Assembly (NCBI GenBank): GCA_017530505.1
Contig: JAFXMI010000031.1
Location: forward strand, 1 to 48,268
Direction: 5' to 3'
From: Clostridia bacterium
Lineage (GTDB): Bacteria; Bacillota; Clostridia; TANB77; CAG-508
DNA: 48,268 nucleotides
The notes under the pieces were generated by a model. The model ran no database searches. It was given only the letters and a program-made list of their open reading frames with translations, and was not told where the DNA came from. Both the position numbers and the translations under genes were made by a program. Shown here piece after piece: positions 8,943-17,995 of the stretch (positions are counted from its first letter, which is position 1; the number at the start of each line of letters is the position of its first letter).

Positions 8943-9749
8943 ATGGTTAAAACAACTTCAATGAAAATAATAGATGAAATTTGTAAGGAAAAACAAATTG
9001 AAGAGAAAATTCTTTCTTATGGATGGATTAGAGAACTTAAAAAAGATGGGAAAGTTGTACATATTGTTAGAAATAATTTTGATTTAAATCCATCTTCTTG
9101 CATGGATATTGTAAACGATAAATTTGCGACGTTCGAGGTATTAAAAGAAAATAAGGTTCCATCTTTAGAGTATAACGTTATTTTTAATCCAAAAACTAGG
9201 AGTGAATATTCTAAAGATTTAAAAGATGAAGTAAACAAATTATTTAACAAATACAATAAAAAAATTGTTTTAAAAACCAATTATTCATCAGAAGGATTAG
9301 GAGTTTTTTTATTTGAAAAGGAGGAAGAACTTTTAGAAAAAGTAAAGTATCTTTTTTTTGTAGAAAAAGAAAATTGCTTAAATATTTGTCCTTTTGAAAA
9401 TATAGAAAATGAATATAGAGCAGTTTTTTTAGATGGAGAAATATTGTTTTTATATAAAAAAATAAAAGCCAAAAACTCATGGAAGCATAATTTGGCAAAC
9501 GGAGCAATTCCTGTTCAAATAACAGAACAAGATAAAGATAGAAAAGAAATACTAGATATTGCAAAATTAGCTGGGAAGGTTGTAAATGCTAGGTTTGTAA
9601 CAGTAGATATTTCTAAAACAGAAGATGGAAGGATTTTTGTTATGGAAATTAATGGAAGTGTTTGTATGAGCAGATTTGCTAATATGTTTCCAAATGGATA
9701 TAAAATTACAAAATCTATATATGAAAAAGCAATAGATAAGATGTTTTAA
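8943..9749 (+). CDS. ATP-grasp family ligase (RimK-like)
   Basis: 268 residues. The ATP-grasp fold is indicated by IVLKTNYSSEGLGVFLF (about 109-125, lysine and glycine-rich loop), EYRAVFLDGEILFLYKK (about 158-174), HNLANGA (about 182) and the metal-binding FVMEINGSV (about 236). This order matches RimK/glutathione synthetase-like enzymes, which join a carboxylate to an amine using ATP. Substrates cannot be told from the sequence. The AGGAGGG site is 12-13 bases from the ATG, rather far, so the start is slightly uncertain. The purD gene downstream is also ATP-grasp but has its own promoter. Confidence 0.7.
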   Translation: MVKTTSMKIIDEICKEKQIEEKILSYGWIRELKKDGKVVHIVRNNFDLNPSSCMDIVNDKFATFEVLKENKVPSLEYNVIFNPKTRSEYSKDLKDEVNKLFNKYNKKIVLKTNYSSEGLGVFLFEKEEELLEKVKYLFFVEKENCLNICPFENIENEYRAVFLDGEILFLYKKIKAKNSWKHNLANGAIPVQITEQDKDRKEILDIAKLAGKVVNARFVTVDISKTEDGRIFVMEINGSVCMSRFANMFPNGYKITKSIYEKAIDKMF

Positions 9750-9755
9750 AAAATA

Positions 9756-9784
9756 TTGATTTTTAATGATTAATAATGTATAAT
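9756..9784 (+). promoter_or_regulatory. Promoter of the purDNF cluster
   Basis: TTGATT at 9756-9761, 17-base spacer, TATAAT at 9779-9784. The leader before purD is only about 30 bases, leaving no space for a purine riboswitch. Confidence 0.75.
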
Positions 9785-9820
9785 TTTTGATGTAGTAAAA
9801 GTTTTAGGAGGATTTTTTTA

Positions 9821-11122
9821 ATGGAAAAATGTTTATTATTAGGTAATGGAGGAAGAGAAGCAGTAATTGCAGAAAATATTTCTAAAAAATATTCATTATA
9901 TTCTGTTTTACCTTATGAAAATCCATCAATTGTAGAATATATAGAAAATTCAAATGGGAAATATATTATTGGTTCACCTTTTGATAAAGAACTTGTTAAG
10001 AAATTTATTTTAGATGAGGGTATTGAAGTTTGTGTTATAAGTAGTGATAATTTACTTCAAGAAGGATTAATTGATTTAGCAAAAGAATTGGGACTAAAAA
10101 CTTTTGGACCAACATCAAAAGGAGCAAAACTTGAGTGGAGTAAAACATATGCTTTAGAAATTGTAGAAGAGTTAGCTCCAGAAATGGTTATAAAGAATTT
10201 TCATGTTTCTTCTGAAGAAGAACTTGAAAGAGCTATGGATAATTATGATAATCAGAACTTTGTTATTAAACCAGAAGGATTAACAGGAGGAAAAGGGGTT
10301 AAAATTGGAGGAGAACATTTTAAAACCAAAGAAGATGGAGTAAATTATGCAAAAGAGTGTTTAGCAACTAGCGGAAAAGTTATTATTCAAGATAAAGTTA
10401 AGGGAAGAGAGTTTACAGTAATGGTTTTAACAGATGGAAAAAATGTTGTTCCACTTCCTATTACTTTTGATTATCCATATAGATTTGAAGAGGACAAAGG
10501 CCCAGGAACTGGCGGAATGGGATGTATTAGTTTTTCTAATGGATTACTTCCATTTTTAAATCAAGAAGATGTTGATAAATGTGTTGATTTAATTCAAAGA
10601 ACAATAAAATTTGTAAATAGGGATTCAAAAGAATTTACAGGAGTTTTATATGGTGGCTTTTTTAAAACAGAAGATGGGATTAAATTTATAGAGTTTAATG
10701 CTCGTTTTGGAGATCCAGAAGCAATGAATGCTTTAAATTTATTTGAAACACCTTTTACTAATATTTTAGAATATATATTTGATGAAAAATTAACTAAAGA
10801 AAAATGTAAATTTAAAAAGACAAATACATTACTTGTTTATATTGTTAGTAAAGATTATGCAATTAAGAAAAATGATATACCAGTTGTATTTAAAGTAGAT
10901 AAAAAAGCTATAAGAAAAGCAGGCGTTAAAATTTATTTTGCTAATGCTAAGGAGATTGAAGAAAATAAGTTTACTTCTGTAAGTAATTCAAGGTTATTTG
11001 CTTTGATTTCAGAAGGTGAAGATTTTGAAGAAGTAAGGAAAAAAGTTTATGAAGTTGCTGAGAAACATGTTGATAATGTCTTAGATTATAGAAAGGATAT
11101 AGGGACAATTTATGAGCATTAA
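9821..11122 (+). CDS. purD: Phosphoribosylamine--glycine ligase (GAR synthetase)
   Basis: 433 residues; joins glycine to phosphoribosylamine with ATP, the second step of purine synthesis. N domain LLLGNGGREAVIAE (the usual GREH is GREA here), ATP-grasp loop FVIKPEGLTGGKGVKIGG (about 147-164), KGREFTVMVLTDG (about 194), GPGTGGMG (about 228) and metal-binding EFNARFGDPE (about 289). Good AGGAGG site. Its last 11 bases overlap purN, so the two are translationally coupled. The substituted histidine in the first motif suggests a divergent PurD lineage. Confidence 0.92.
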   Translation: MEKCLLLGNGGREAVIAENISKKYSLYSVLPYENPSIVEYIENSNGKYIIGSPFDKELVKKFILDEGIEVCVISSDNLLQEGLIDLAKELGLKTFGPTSKGAKLEWSKTYALEIVEELAPEMVIKNFHVSSEEELERAMDNYDNQNFVIKPEGLTGGKGVKIGGEHFKTKEDGVNYAKECLATSGKVIIQDKVKGREFTVMVLTDGKNVVPLPITFDYPYRFEEDKGPGTGGMGCISFSNGLLPFLNQEDVDKCVDLIQRTIKFVNRDSKEFTGVLYGGFFKTEDGIKFIEFNARFGDPEAMNALNLFETPFTNILEYIFDEKLTKEKCKFKKTNTLLVYIVSKDYAIKKNDIPVVFKVDKKAIRKAGVKIYFANAKEIEENKFTSVSNSRLFALISEGEDFEEVRKKVYEVAEKHVDNVLDYRKDIGTIYEH

Positions 11123-11687
11123 TTTAGTAGTTTTTGCTTCTGGTAATGGAAGTACATTGCAAGCAATAATAGATGCTATTAATATGAATAAATTAGATGC
11201 AAAAATAGAATTAGTAGTTTCAAATAATAAAAATGCTTATGCCATAGAAAGGGCAAAAAAATTTGGTATTTGTACATATATTATCTCTTCAAAAAAAATT
11301 GATGAAATAGATGATGAAATGTTTGAAGTTTTAAAAAAATATAATATTGATTTAATTGTTTTAGCTGGATATTTAAAAATGATAGGTCCAAAACTTTTAA
11401 AAAAATATAGAATTATAAATACACATCCATCATTACTTCCGAAGTATGGTGGTAAGGGAATGCATGGAGTTAATGTACATAAAGCTGTTATTGATGCTAA
11501 AGAAAAAATATCTGGTGTTACTTTACATTTTGTAAATAGCGAATATGACAAAGGTGAAATAATAAGGCAAACTACAGTTGAAGTTTTAAAAGAGGATAAT
11601 GCTGAAAGCTTATCTGCAAAAGTTCAAATTGCGGAAAAAAAGCAATTAATTGAAGTTTTGCAGGAATTCTCAAAAAATAGAATTTAA
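11112..11687 (+). CDS. purN: Phosphoribosylglycinamide formyltransferase
   Basis: 191 residues; transfers a formyl group from 10-formyl-tetrahydrofolate to GAR, step three of purine synthesis. Visible motifs are VFASGNGSTLQAII (about 6-19, phosphate loop), LAGYLKMIGP (about 83), the catalytic NTHPSLLPKYGG (about 98-109, Asn and His), and SGVTLHFVNSEYDKG (about 132-146) with the catalytic Asp. It overlaps purD by 11 bases. The folate uptake cluster at 32330-35648 would supply its cofactor. Confidence 0.94.
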   Translation: MSINLVVFASGNGSTLQAIIDAINMNKLDAKIELVVSNNKNAYAIERAKKFGICTYIISSKKIDEIDDEMFEVLKKYNIDLIVLAGYLKMIGPKLLKKYRIINTHPSLLPKYGGKGMHGVNVHKAVIDAKEKISGVTLHFVNSEYDKGEIIRQTTVEVLKEDNAESLSAKVQIAEKKQLIEVLQEFSKNRI

Positions 11688-11742
11688 GAGTTAAAAACAA
11701 TTTTATAAATTATATATATGTAATAATAGAGGGGTTGTTAAA

Positions 11743-13161
11743 ATGTTTGGTAAAATAAAAGAGGAATGTGGAGTATTTGGTATATATTCTATGGAGAAAA
11801 ATGAAGATGTAGCAAATATTACAAGAATTGGAATTTCATGTTTACAACATAGAGGTGAAGAAAGTTGTGGTATTGCAGTAAATGATGGAGGATTAGTTTA
11901 TTGTGAAAAAGATATAGGATTAGTAAATGATGTTTTTACTCCAGAAAGATTAGCAAAACTTCCTACTGGCAAAATGGCAATTGGACATGTACGTTATTCT
12001 ACTACTGGAGCTCCTAGAAAAGAAAATGCACAGCCTATTGTGAAACGATATGCAAAAGGAAATATATGTGTTGTACATAATGGTAATCTTATAAATACAG
12101 AAGAATTAAGAAATGAATTGGAAATGCATGGAGCGATTTTTAATTCAACTTCAGATACAGAAGTAATTTGTTCAATAATTGCTAGAGAAAGAGTAAAAAC
12201 AGGTTCTATAGAAGAAGCTGTAATTAATGCTACTAAATATTTAAAAGGTGCATATTCACTTGTAGTAATGAGTTCTAGAAAATTAATTGCTGTTCGAGAT
12301 CCAAATGGTTTTAGACCTTTATGTATGGGAAGATTAGGAAATGATTATGTTTTTGCTTCTGAAAGCTGTGCTTTGGATGTAATTGGTGCAAAATTTGAAA
12401 GAGATATTAACCCTGGAGAAATTATTACTATATATAATAATGAAATAAAAACACAAAGTTTTAGAAAAAATGAAAAAGATGGTTTTTGTATTTTTGAATA
12501 TGTATATTTTGCTAGACCAGATTCGAATGTTGATGGAATGAATGTACATAAATTTAGAGAGTTAGCAGGAAAATATTTAGCAGAGCAAGCACCTGTTGAC
12601 GCAGATTTTGTTGCAGGTGTACCAGATTCAGGATTAGATGCAGCTCTTGGATATTCTAAATATTCAAAAATTCCTTATGATATTGCTTTTGTAAAAAGTA
12701 AGTATATAGGGAGAACTTTTATTCAATCCACACAAAGTAAAAGGAAAAGTCAGGTTGCTTTGAAGTTAAATCCAATTCCTTCAACAGTTAAAGACAAAAA
12801 AATAATACTAGTTGATGATTCTTTAGTTAGAGGAACTACAATTACTAGAATTATAAAAATTTTAAGAAGGGCTGGAGCAAAAGAAATTCATCTTAGGATA
12901 GCTTCACCAGAGTTTTTTGGAATATGTTATTTTGGAACAGACATTACAGATAAAAATGGTTTAATAGCTACTCAAAAGTCTGTAGAAGAAATAAGACAAA
13001 TGATTGATGCAGATTCACTTGAATATTTAAGCTTAGAAAATCTTAGAAAAATTGCAAAAGAGTCAGATAGAAAAGGTTTTTGTGAAGGTTGTTTTACATG
13101 TAAATATCCTATAGAAGTTCCAAAAGAGATACACAAAGATACTTTTGAAAAAATATTTTAG
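11743..13161 (+). CDS. purF: Amidophosphoribosyltransferase
   Basis: 472 residues; makes phosphoribosylamine from PRPP and glutamine, the first committed purine step. The propeptide MFGKIKEE precedes Cys9 (CGVFGIYS), the glutamine-hydrolysing nucleophile after self-cleavage. The PRPP loop is IILVDDSLVRGTTI (about 349-362). Cysteines in GFCEGCFTC near the C-terminus fit the 4Fe-4S ligands of the Bacillus-type enzyme, which makes it oxygen-sensitive. GAGGGG site before the ATG. It is the last pur gene here; the remaining pathway genes are outside the window. Confidence 0.95.
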   Translation: MFGKIKEECGVFGIYSMEKNEDVANITRIGISCLQHRGEESCGIAVNDGGLVYCEKDIGLVNDVFTPERLAKLPTGKMAIGHVRYSTTGAPRKENAQPIVKRYAKGNICVVHNGNLINTEELRNELEMHGAIFNSTSDTEVICSIIARERVKTGSIEEAVINATKYLKGAYSLVVMSSRKLIAVRDPNGFRPLCMGRLGNDYVFASESCALDVIGAKFERDINPGEIITIYNNEIKTQSFRKNEKDGFCIFEYVYFARPDSNVDGMNVHKFRELAGKYLAEQAPVDADFVAGVPDSGLDAALGYSKYSKIPYDIAFVKSKYIGRTFIQSTQSKRKSQVALKLNPIPSTVKDKKIILVDDSLVRGTTITRIIKILRRAGAKEIHLRIASPEFFGICYFGTDITDKNGLIATQKSVEEIRQMIDADSLEYLSLENLRKIAKESDRKGFCEGCFTCKYPIEVPKEIHKDTFEKIF

Positions 13162-13226
13162 AATAAATATTTTAGAATAAATATAAAGCTACATAAATAT
13201 AATTTCTTTATGAAAGGAAAAAGTTT

Positions 13227-14337
13227 ATGTTTAAAGTAGCTGTTATTAATTTTAAAAAAATAGTAAAAAATATTTTTAAAATAATCATTGTAGCTTTAAT
13301 AGTTGCAATGATTATTAAATTTAGCAGTTTTAGAAAGATTGGATTTAATGCACATGTTGGACTTATTTCCAATAATTTAAGGATTGGGCAAGAAAGAGTA
13401 AAAGAAAGAACAAATATAATTTTTAAAACAGAATTAGTTGGTATTTCAAAGTTTGAAGAAGAAATAATAGAAAAAGAAGATGAAAATATTGAAGAAGAAC
13501 AAATATGGGATTATAGCATAAATGAAATTAATAACGATGTATTAAAAGATGAAGAAAAAAGCACAGAAGAATTAAAAATAGATACACAAATAATTGAAAC
13601 AAAAAATAAAAAGGAAATTTATACAAATGTATATGGAAGTGTAAAAATTAGAAATGAATCAAAGTATGAATTAACAGAAGATATGATTAAGCCAACTGTT
13701 GAATTTAATAATAAAACTGATATACTAATTTTTCATACTCATACTTGTGAAAGTTATACTCAAACTCCAACTAGACAATATGTTGCAACTGGAAATTATA
13801 GAACAACAGATCAAAATAATTCTGTTGTACATGTAGGAGAAGTCTTAACCAATTTATTAGTATCAAAGGGATATAATGTTAGACATAACAAAACTTATCA
13901 TGATTACCCATCATTTAGTGGTTCGTATAATAGATCTTATAAAACAGTAAGTCAAGAGCTAAAAGATGGAGATTGGACTGAATTTGTAATAGATTTACAT
14001 AGAGATGCAATAGGAAACGGATCAGATTATGGACCAACGATTAGGATAAATAATGAGATTGTAGCACAGTTAATGTTTGTTATTGGAACTGATGGAGGTG
14101 GATTAGAACACCCTAATTGGCTTAATAATTTTAAATTAGCTGTTAAAATACAGGAAAAAGCAAATGAAATTTATCCAGGTTTATTTAAACCAATTATCTT
14201 GAGAAATTCAAGATATAATCAAAACTTAGCTTCTGGAGCCTGTATTATAGAAGTAGGAGCTACTCGGAAATACTATAGAAGAATGTGAAGGGAGTATGAA
14301 ATATTTAGCAAATGTAATAGATGAAGTTATGAAGTAA
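13227..14337 (+). CDS. spoIIP: Stage II sporulation protein P, read through a +1 shift at CGG
   Basis: Peptidoglycan amidase/endopeptidase that drives engulfment with SpoIID and SpoIIM. A membrane anchor (about residues 16-36) and an acidic linker precede the catalytic domain: ILIFHTHTCESYTQ (about 168-181), FVIDLHRDAIG (about 252-262), GTDGGGLEHPNW. At codon 347 the 0 frame reads CGG (14265-14267) and stops six codons later. Skipping the C gives EVGAT-GNTIEECEG then MKYLANVIDEVMK, the normal SpoIIP C-terminus (family form VG.NGNT.EEA), total about 369 residues. Without the shift the protein would lose its conserved last helix. Confidence 0.9.
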
Positions 14338-14340
14338 GTT

Positions 14341-14406
14341 GTTACAATTCACAGCTAAATTAAAAGACATCGGCCGTGAATTGTAACAGTAAGTTCGCGT
14401 AAATTT
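14341..14406 (+). repeat. Intergenic hairpin element, copy A
   Basis: Arms GTTACAATTCACAGC (14341-14355) and GCCGTGAATTGTAAC (14373-14387) pair at 14 of 15 positions around a 17-base loop. They are followed by AGTAAGTTCGCGTAAATTT. A second copy with a related arm and related 3' flank lies at 27338-27422. It does not look like a terminator because no T-run follows. The local G+C is higher than in the surroundings. Confidence 0.75.
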
Positions 14407-14424
14407 TATTAATTACAAAAACTA

Positions 14425-14453
14425 TTGTTAAAAATAATAAATAATGGTATAAT
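14425..14453 (+). promoter_or_regulatory. Promoter for the P-loop/Asp23 gene
   Basis: TTGTTA at 14425-14430, 17-base spacer, TATAAT at 14448-14453; leader of about 105 bases before ATG 14563. Confidence 0.7.
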
Positions 14454-14562
14454 AAAAAAACAATAATAGAAGGTAAATTTTTTATACTTCCATATTGCAT
14501 AAAAGTGTTTCGTACTAAGTGTTGCACATATTTGTACTTTTAAGGAAGGAATAATACTAAAT

Positions 14563-15417
14563 ATGCTAGATATGTTTGAACATAAAATAAAAACATATGC
14601 TTTTGTAGGACCATCTGGTACAGGGAAAAGTTATAGAGCTCAGATGGTAGCCAATGAAAATGGAATAAAGTATATTATTGATGATGGTCTTCTTATTTGT
14701 GAAAACGAAGTTTTAGCAGGTATTTCTGCTAAAAAAGCCCCTACAAAAATTGAAACAGTTCGAAATGCTTTATTTTCAGATGAAGAACAGAGAAAAGAAA
14801 TAAAAAGAGTAATAAAGAAAAATAAGCCGGATAGTATATTAATTTTAGGAACATCAGATGAAATGGTTAAAAGAATTGCTGAAAATCTTTCTTTGCTACC
14901 AATTGAAAAAATTATTTATATAACAGATGTTGCTACTGAAGAAGAAATTAAAATGGCAAAAAATATTAGAGTTACTCAAGGAAAACATGTTATTCCAGTA
15001 CCAACCTTTGCAATAAAAAAAGATTTTTCAGGTTTTTTACTTGATCCTCTTCAAATTTTTAAATCAACCGGAAAAGGTAAAACTCCGTACATTTCTGAAA
15101 AAACTATTATTAGACCTACTTTTAGCTATTTAGGAAATTTTGAAATATCGGATATTGTTTTTAAGCAGATTATTGAATGTGTAGCAACGAAAGTTGATGG
15201 AATTTACAAAATACCTAGAATAATAATAAAAAAACATGATGGGTATAATGATGGTATTTATATTTATTTAGAGCCAATAATAGAATACGGTTTTTCTGTT
15301 AATGAAACAATGATAACTTTAAAAAAATTAATAAAAAAGGAAATTGAAAAACTTACAGCAATGAATGTTTTAAATATGGAGATTGTTATTAAATCTGTTC
15401 ATTATGAAAAAAAATAA
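14563..15417 (+). CDS. P-loop NTPase fused to an Asp23/Gls24-like domain
   Basis: 284 residues. An N-terminal nucleotide-binding domain has Walker A GPSGTGKS (about 17-24) and a Walker B-like strand SILILGTSDE (about 92-101). The C-terminal 110 residues, from about 200 (ISDIVFKQIIECVATKV, then DGIYKIPRI) to the end (EIEKLTAMNVLNMEIVIKSVHY), resemble the Asp23/Gls24 alkaline-shock fold. In Bacillus, Asp23 proteins lie near the cell envelope and fatty acid synthesis genes. The combination suggests an ATP-dependent envelope-associated protein, but its function is unknown to me. Neighbours cmk and plsC fit a lipid/envelope context. Confidence 0.7.
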   Translation: MLDMFEHKIKTYAFVGPSGTGKSYRAQMVANENGIKYIIDDGLLICENEVLAGISAKKAPTKIETVRNALFSDEEQRKEIKRVIKKNKPDSILILGTSDEMVKRIAENLSLLPIEKIIYITDVATEEEIKMAKNIRVTQGKHVIPVPTFAIKKDFSGFLLDPLQIFKSTGKGKTPYISEKTIIRPTFSYLGNFEISDIVFKQIIECVATKVDGIYKIPRIIIKKHDGYNDGIYIYLEPIIEYGFSVNETMITLKKLIKKEIEKLTAMNVLNMEIVIKSVHYEKK

Positions 15418-15506
15418 TTAAATTAGAAATTAATGTGCTAATATGAAGGGGTTGCCATTGGAAGGAGCTTCATCAACACAAAAAATAAAGGGAGTATTTA
15501 ATTAAT

Positions 15507-16148
15507 ATGATTATTGCAATAGATGGACCTGCTGGGAGTGGAAAAGGAACAGTAGCAAAATTAGTAGCTAAAAAATTGAATTTTATAAATATTGATACTG
15601 GTGCAATGTATAGGTGTGTTGCTCTTAGAATGTTACAAAATAATATAAACTTAAATAATTCTCCTGAAATTCAAAAAATTTTAAATGAAATTAAAATAGA
15701 GTTTAAAGATGAAAAGGTTATATTAAATGGAAGTGATGTTTCAAAAGAAATTCGAACTATAGAAGTTAGTAATTTTGTATCTCCAGTATCTACAATAGGC
15801 TTTATAAGAGAAAAAATGGTTGAGCTTCAAAGAAAGCTTGGGGAAGAGAAAAACGTAGTAATGGAGGGAAGAGATATAGGTACAGTCGTTTTTCCAAATG
15901 CAGATTTGAAAATCTATTTAGATGCTACACCAGAAGAGAGAGCTAGACGCAGAGTAAAACAGAATTTAAATAATTGTATTATATCAGATTTTGAACAAAT
16001 TTTAAATGATATTATTGAAAGAGATATTAGAGATTCAACAAGAAAAATATCTCCTCTAAAAAAAGCAGATGATGCCATTGTTATAGATTCAACAAATCTT
16101 ACAATTGAGGAAGTAGTTAATAAGATTATAGAATTAACTCAAATTTAA
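15507..16148 (+). CDS. cmk: Cytidylate kinase
   Basis: 213 residues; phosphorylates CMP and dCMP. Walker A IDGPAGSGKGTVAKLVAKKL (about 4-23), NIDTGAMYRCVALR (about 30-43) for the nucleoside, EGRDIGTVVFPNADLKIYLD (about 118-137) and the lid ATPEERARRRV. AAAGGGAG site upstream. Followed by plsC, the usual Firmicutes order. Confidence 0.95.
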   Translation: MIIAIDGPAGSGKGTVAKLVAKKLNFINIDTGAMYRCVALRMLQNNINLNNSPEIQKILNEIKIEFKDEKVILNGSDVSKEIRTIEVSNFVSPVSTIGFIREKMVELQRKLGEEKNVVMEGRDIGTVVFPNADLKIYLDATPEERARRRVKQNLNNCIISDFEQILNDIIERDIRDSTRKISPLKKADDAIVIDSTNLTIEEVVNKIIELTQI

Positions 16149-16188
16149 AAATATACTATAAAATAATATATATTTGATGAGGACTTTT

Positions 16189-16891
16189 ATGGAAGAAAAA
16201 AAAATAGATATAAATAAGGAAGAAAAAAGTAGACAAGTTGTAAAAGAAAATACAGATAAAAAAAATAGAGTAATTAAAGATAGCTTTTTTAAAAAGCTAG
16301 GTAAATCAATTATTAAGGGAATAATTTTTTCATACTGTAAAGCGATTTATAGATTAAAAATAATTGGTAAAGAGAATATTCCTAAAGATGAAGCTGTAAT
16401 TTTCTGCGGTAATCATAGAAACTTTTTAGATCCTCAAATAATAGTTGTAACAGCTGGTAGAGATATGAGATTTTTAGCAAAAGAGGAATTGTCAAAAAAT
16501 CCATTTTTGGCTTTTTTGGGATATTTATTTGGCGCAATATATGTAAAAAGAGATGAAAAAGATTTAACGGCAGTAAAAGAATCTTTAAAAACATTAAAAG
16601 CTGGTGGATGTATCGGATTATTTCCAGAGGGAACTAGAAATGGTTTTGAAAAAAATGATGGGAAATTAAAAAATGGAGCAGCGTATTTGGCAATAAAAAC
16701 TGGAGCTAAAATTGTTCCAATTGGAATAATAGGAAAAGCAAAACCTTTTACCAAAAATGTTGTTATATATCGGAAAGCCACTTGATTTTTTAGAATATAA
16801 AGCATTAGGAAAACCAGGAGAAGAAAAAGCAACAGAGATTTTAAAAGAAAAAATTGTAGAGTTGATAGGCAGTAATTTTAAAGAAATGTAA
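16189..16891 (+). CDS. plsC: 1-acyl-sn-glycerol-3-phosphate acyltransferase, read through a +1 shift at CGG
   Basis: Makes phosphatidic acid by acylating lysophosphatidate at the membrane. The catalytic motif FCGNHRNFLDPQ (H-x4-D) and FPEGTRNGFEK are clear, with KTGAKIVPIGIIG after. The 0 frame meets CGG at 16771-16773 and stops at ACT TGA. Without the C the sequence continues IY-GKPLDFLEYK, then to TAA 16889-16891, giving about 233 residues; GKP is the standard PlsC motif at this place. ATG 16189 is preferred to upstream TTG/ATG codons because GAGG lies 6 bases before it. The first 40 residues are charged and lineage-specific. Confidence 0.9.
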
Positions 16892-17015
16892 TTTTTTTAT
16901 TACAATTTTGTAATAAAAAAATTACATAATATTGATTTTAATAAAAAAATATGATAAAATACATATAGTTATAATTAATTTAACAAAAAATAAAGTAAAG
17001 AGAGGTATTATAATA

Positions 17016-17358
17016 ATGAATAAAGTAGATTTAGTGGAAGCGTGTAAATTACTTGGTGTTGATGAAGAAATTTGTAAAGGCAAAAATGAAAAACAATTAA
17101 ATTTATTAGTACAAAATATGGTTAGAAATCTAGAACAAAAACTAGGGTTATCTACAAAAAAAGAAATTGTTCCTCAATATGTTAGATTTCTTAGAGCTTA
17201 TGAAGATACGTGTGAATATGGTAGCAATCCTCATACACCAGAAAGTTTGCGGAGGTACAAGCGGAGTTAGAGCAGGTGAAATAGCACAGTGTGCAGGAGA
17301 CTTTACAAATAACTTTACAAAGAATAGAGATAATAGTGATAGAGATGTTAGATATTAA
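17016..17358 (+). CDS. Small hypothetical protein, read through a +1 shift at CGG
   Basis: About 113 residues, unrecognised. MNKVDLVEACKLLGVDEE starts at ATG 17016 with AGAGAGG upstream. The 0 frame meets CGG at 17250-17252 and stops after LRRYKRS. Dropping the C gives SL-GGTSGVRAGEIAQCAG and on to TAA 17356-17358. The second half has no start codon or ribosome binding site of its own. I cannot confirm the junction by homology as for the other eight sites, but the CGG-GGA arrangement is identical. Confidence 0.65.
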
Positions 17359-17394
17359 TAGATAATTTCAATTTTCTTATATTTGGAGGAATAA

Positions 17395-17739
17395 ATGTTA
17401 AGCAACGAATATAGAGAGGCAATTGTTGAGGTATTAGATATACTTGATCATACAAGGAAAGAAGACGTTGATAAGATTTCACCTAAGTTTATTGAATTTT
17501 TAAGAGCAAATGCATCAAAAACATATAAACCACAATTAGATCATTCTAAAAAAATATCAGATATGAGATTAATGCACAAAACAAGAGTTATTTTAGCAAT
17601 TATTTATAGAAAATACTGGTGTGATGATAATCAGCGTAATGAATTTGATAGAATACTTATGGAAAATGAAATTAATTATCAAAAGAAATTAAGGGAAAAA
17701 TATAATCCAGATACTGTTTTTAAAAATAAAAAGAAATAG
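17395..17739 (+). CDS. Conserved small hypothetical protein, 114 aa
   Basis: ATG 17395 with TTGGAGGA site. All-alpha, basic, with DILDHTRKEDVDKISPKF near residue 16 and MHKTRVILAIIYRKYWC near residue 59; a lysine-rich tail. It resembles a small clostridial family of unknown function. It is 36 bases after the previous small gene and 33 before the next, so the three may form an operon. Confidence 0.7.
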   Translation: MLSNEYREAIVEVLDILDHTRKEDVDKISPKFIEFLRANASKTYKPQLDHSKKISDMRLMHKTRVILAIIYRKYWCDDNQRNEFDRILMENEINYQKKLREKYNPDTVFKNKKK

Positions 17740-17772
17740 TAAAATGACAAGAAACAGTAAAGGAGGTTAAAG

Positions 17773-17990
17773 ATTATTTTGGCGCAAAGAGAATTTGAGG
17801 GGAGAGTTTATAATACATCAAAGCCTGACGAGCTTTTAAAGTTAAATTAATAGCTCAAAAAAATTTAAATTTGAGAGATTCTAGAGATGCTTTAGAATTT
17901 TTGGCTAAGATGGGATTCTCTAATGAAGAAGACAAAAAAATTTTTTTGATTTTTTTTGATAAGTTAGATGGAAATAATATAGAAAGATAA
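17773..17990 (+). pseudogene. Small ORF pair in different frames (possible split gene, not CGG-type)
   Basis: A strong AGGAGG (17761-17766) precedes a start with no ATG: ATT 17773 or TTG 17779. The frame reads AQREFEGRVYNTSKPDELLKLN and stops at 17848-17850. The adjacent frame, open from 17829, reads AFKVKLIAQKNLNLRDSRDALEF and continues through LAKMGFSNEEDKKIF to TAA 17988-17990. Joined at GAC GAG they would give a smooth protein of about 70 residues, but this needs a -1 or +2 change, for instance one missing G in GAGGCT. The site contains CGA, not CGG. It may be a true frameshift, an error, or two unrelated ORFs. Function unknown. Confidence 0.45.
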
Positions 17991-17995
17991 TATTT

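Noticed and set aside
9017-9564. Minus-strand ORFs opposite the ATP-grasp gene
   Set aside because: Phenylalanine/leucine/lysine-rich translations without start signals, typical antisense shadows in A+T-rich DNA.
17250-17266. Second CGG at about 17262 in the unknown gene as another shift site
   Set aside because: It is in frame only if the first shift fails. After the first shift it reads AGC GGA and is an ordinary boundary CGG.
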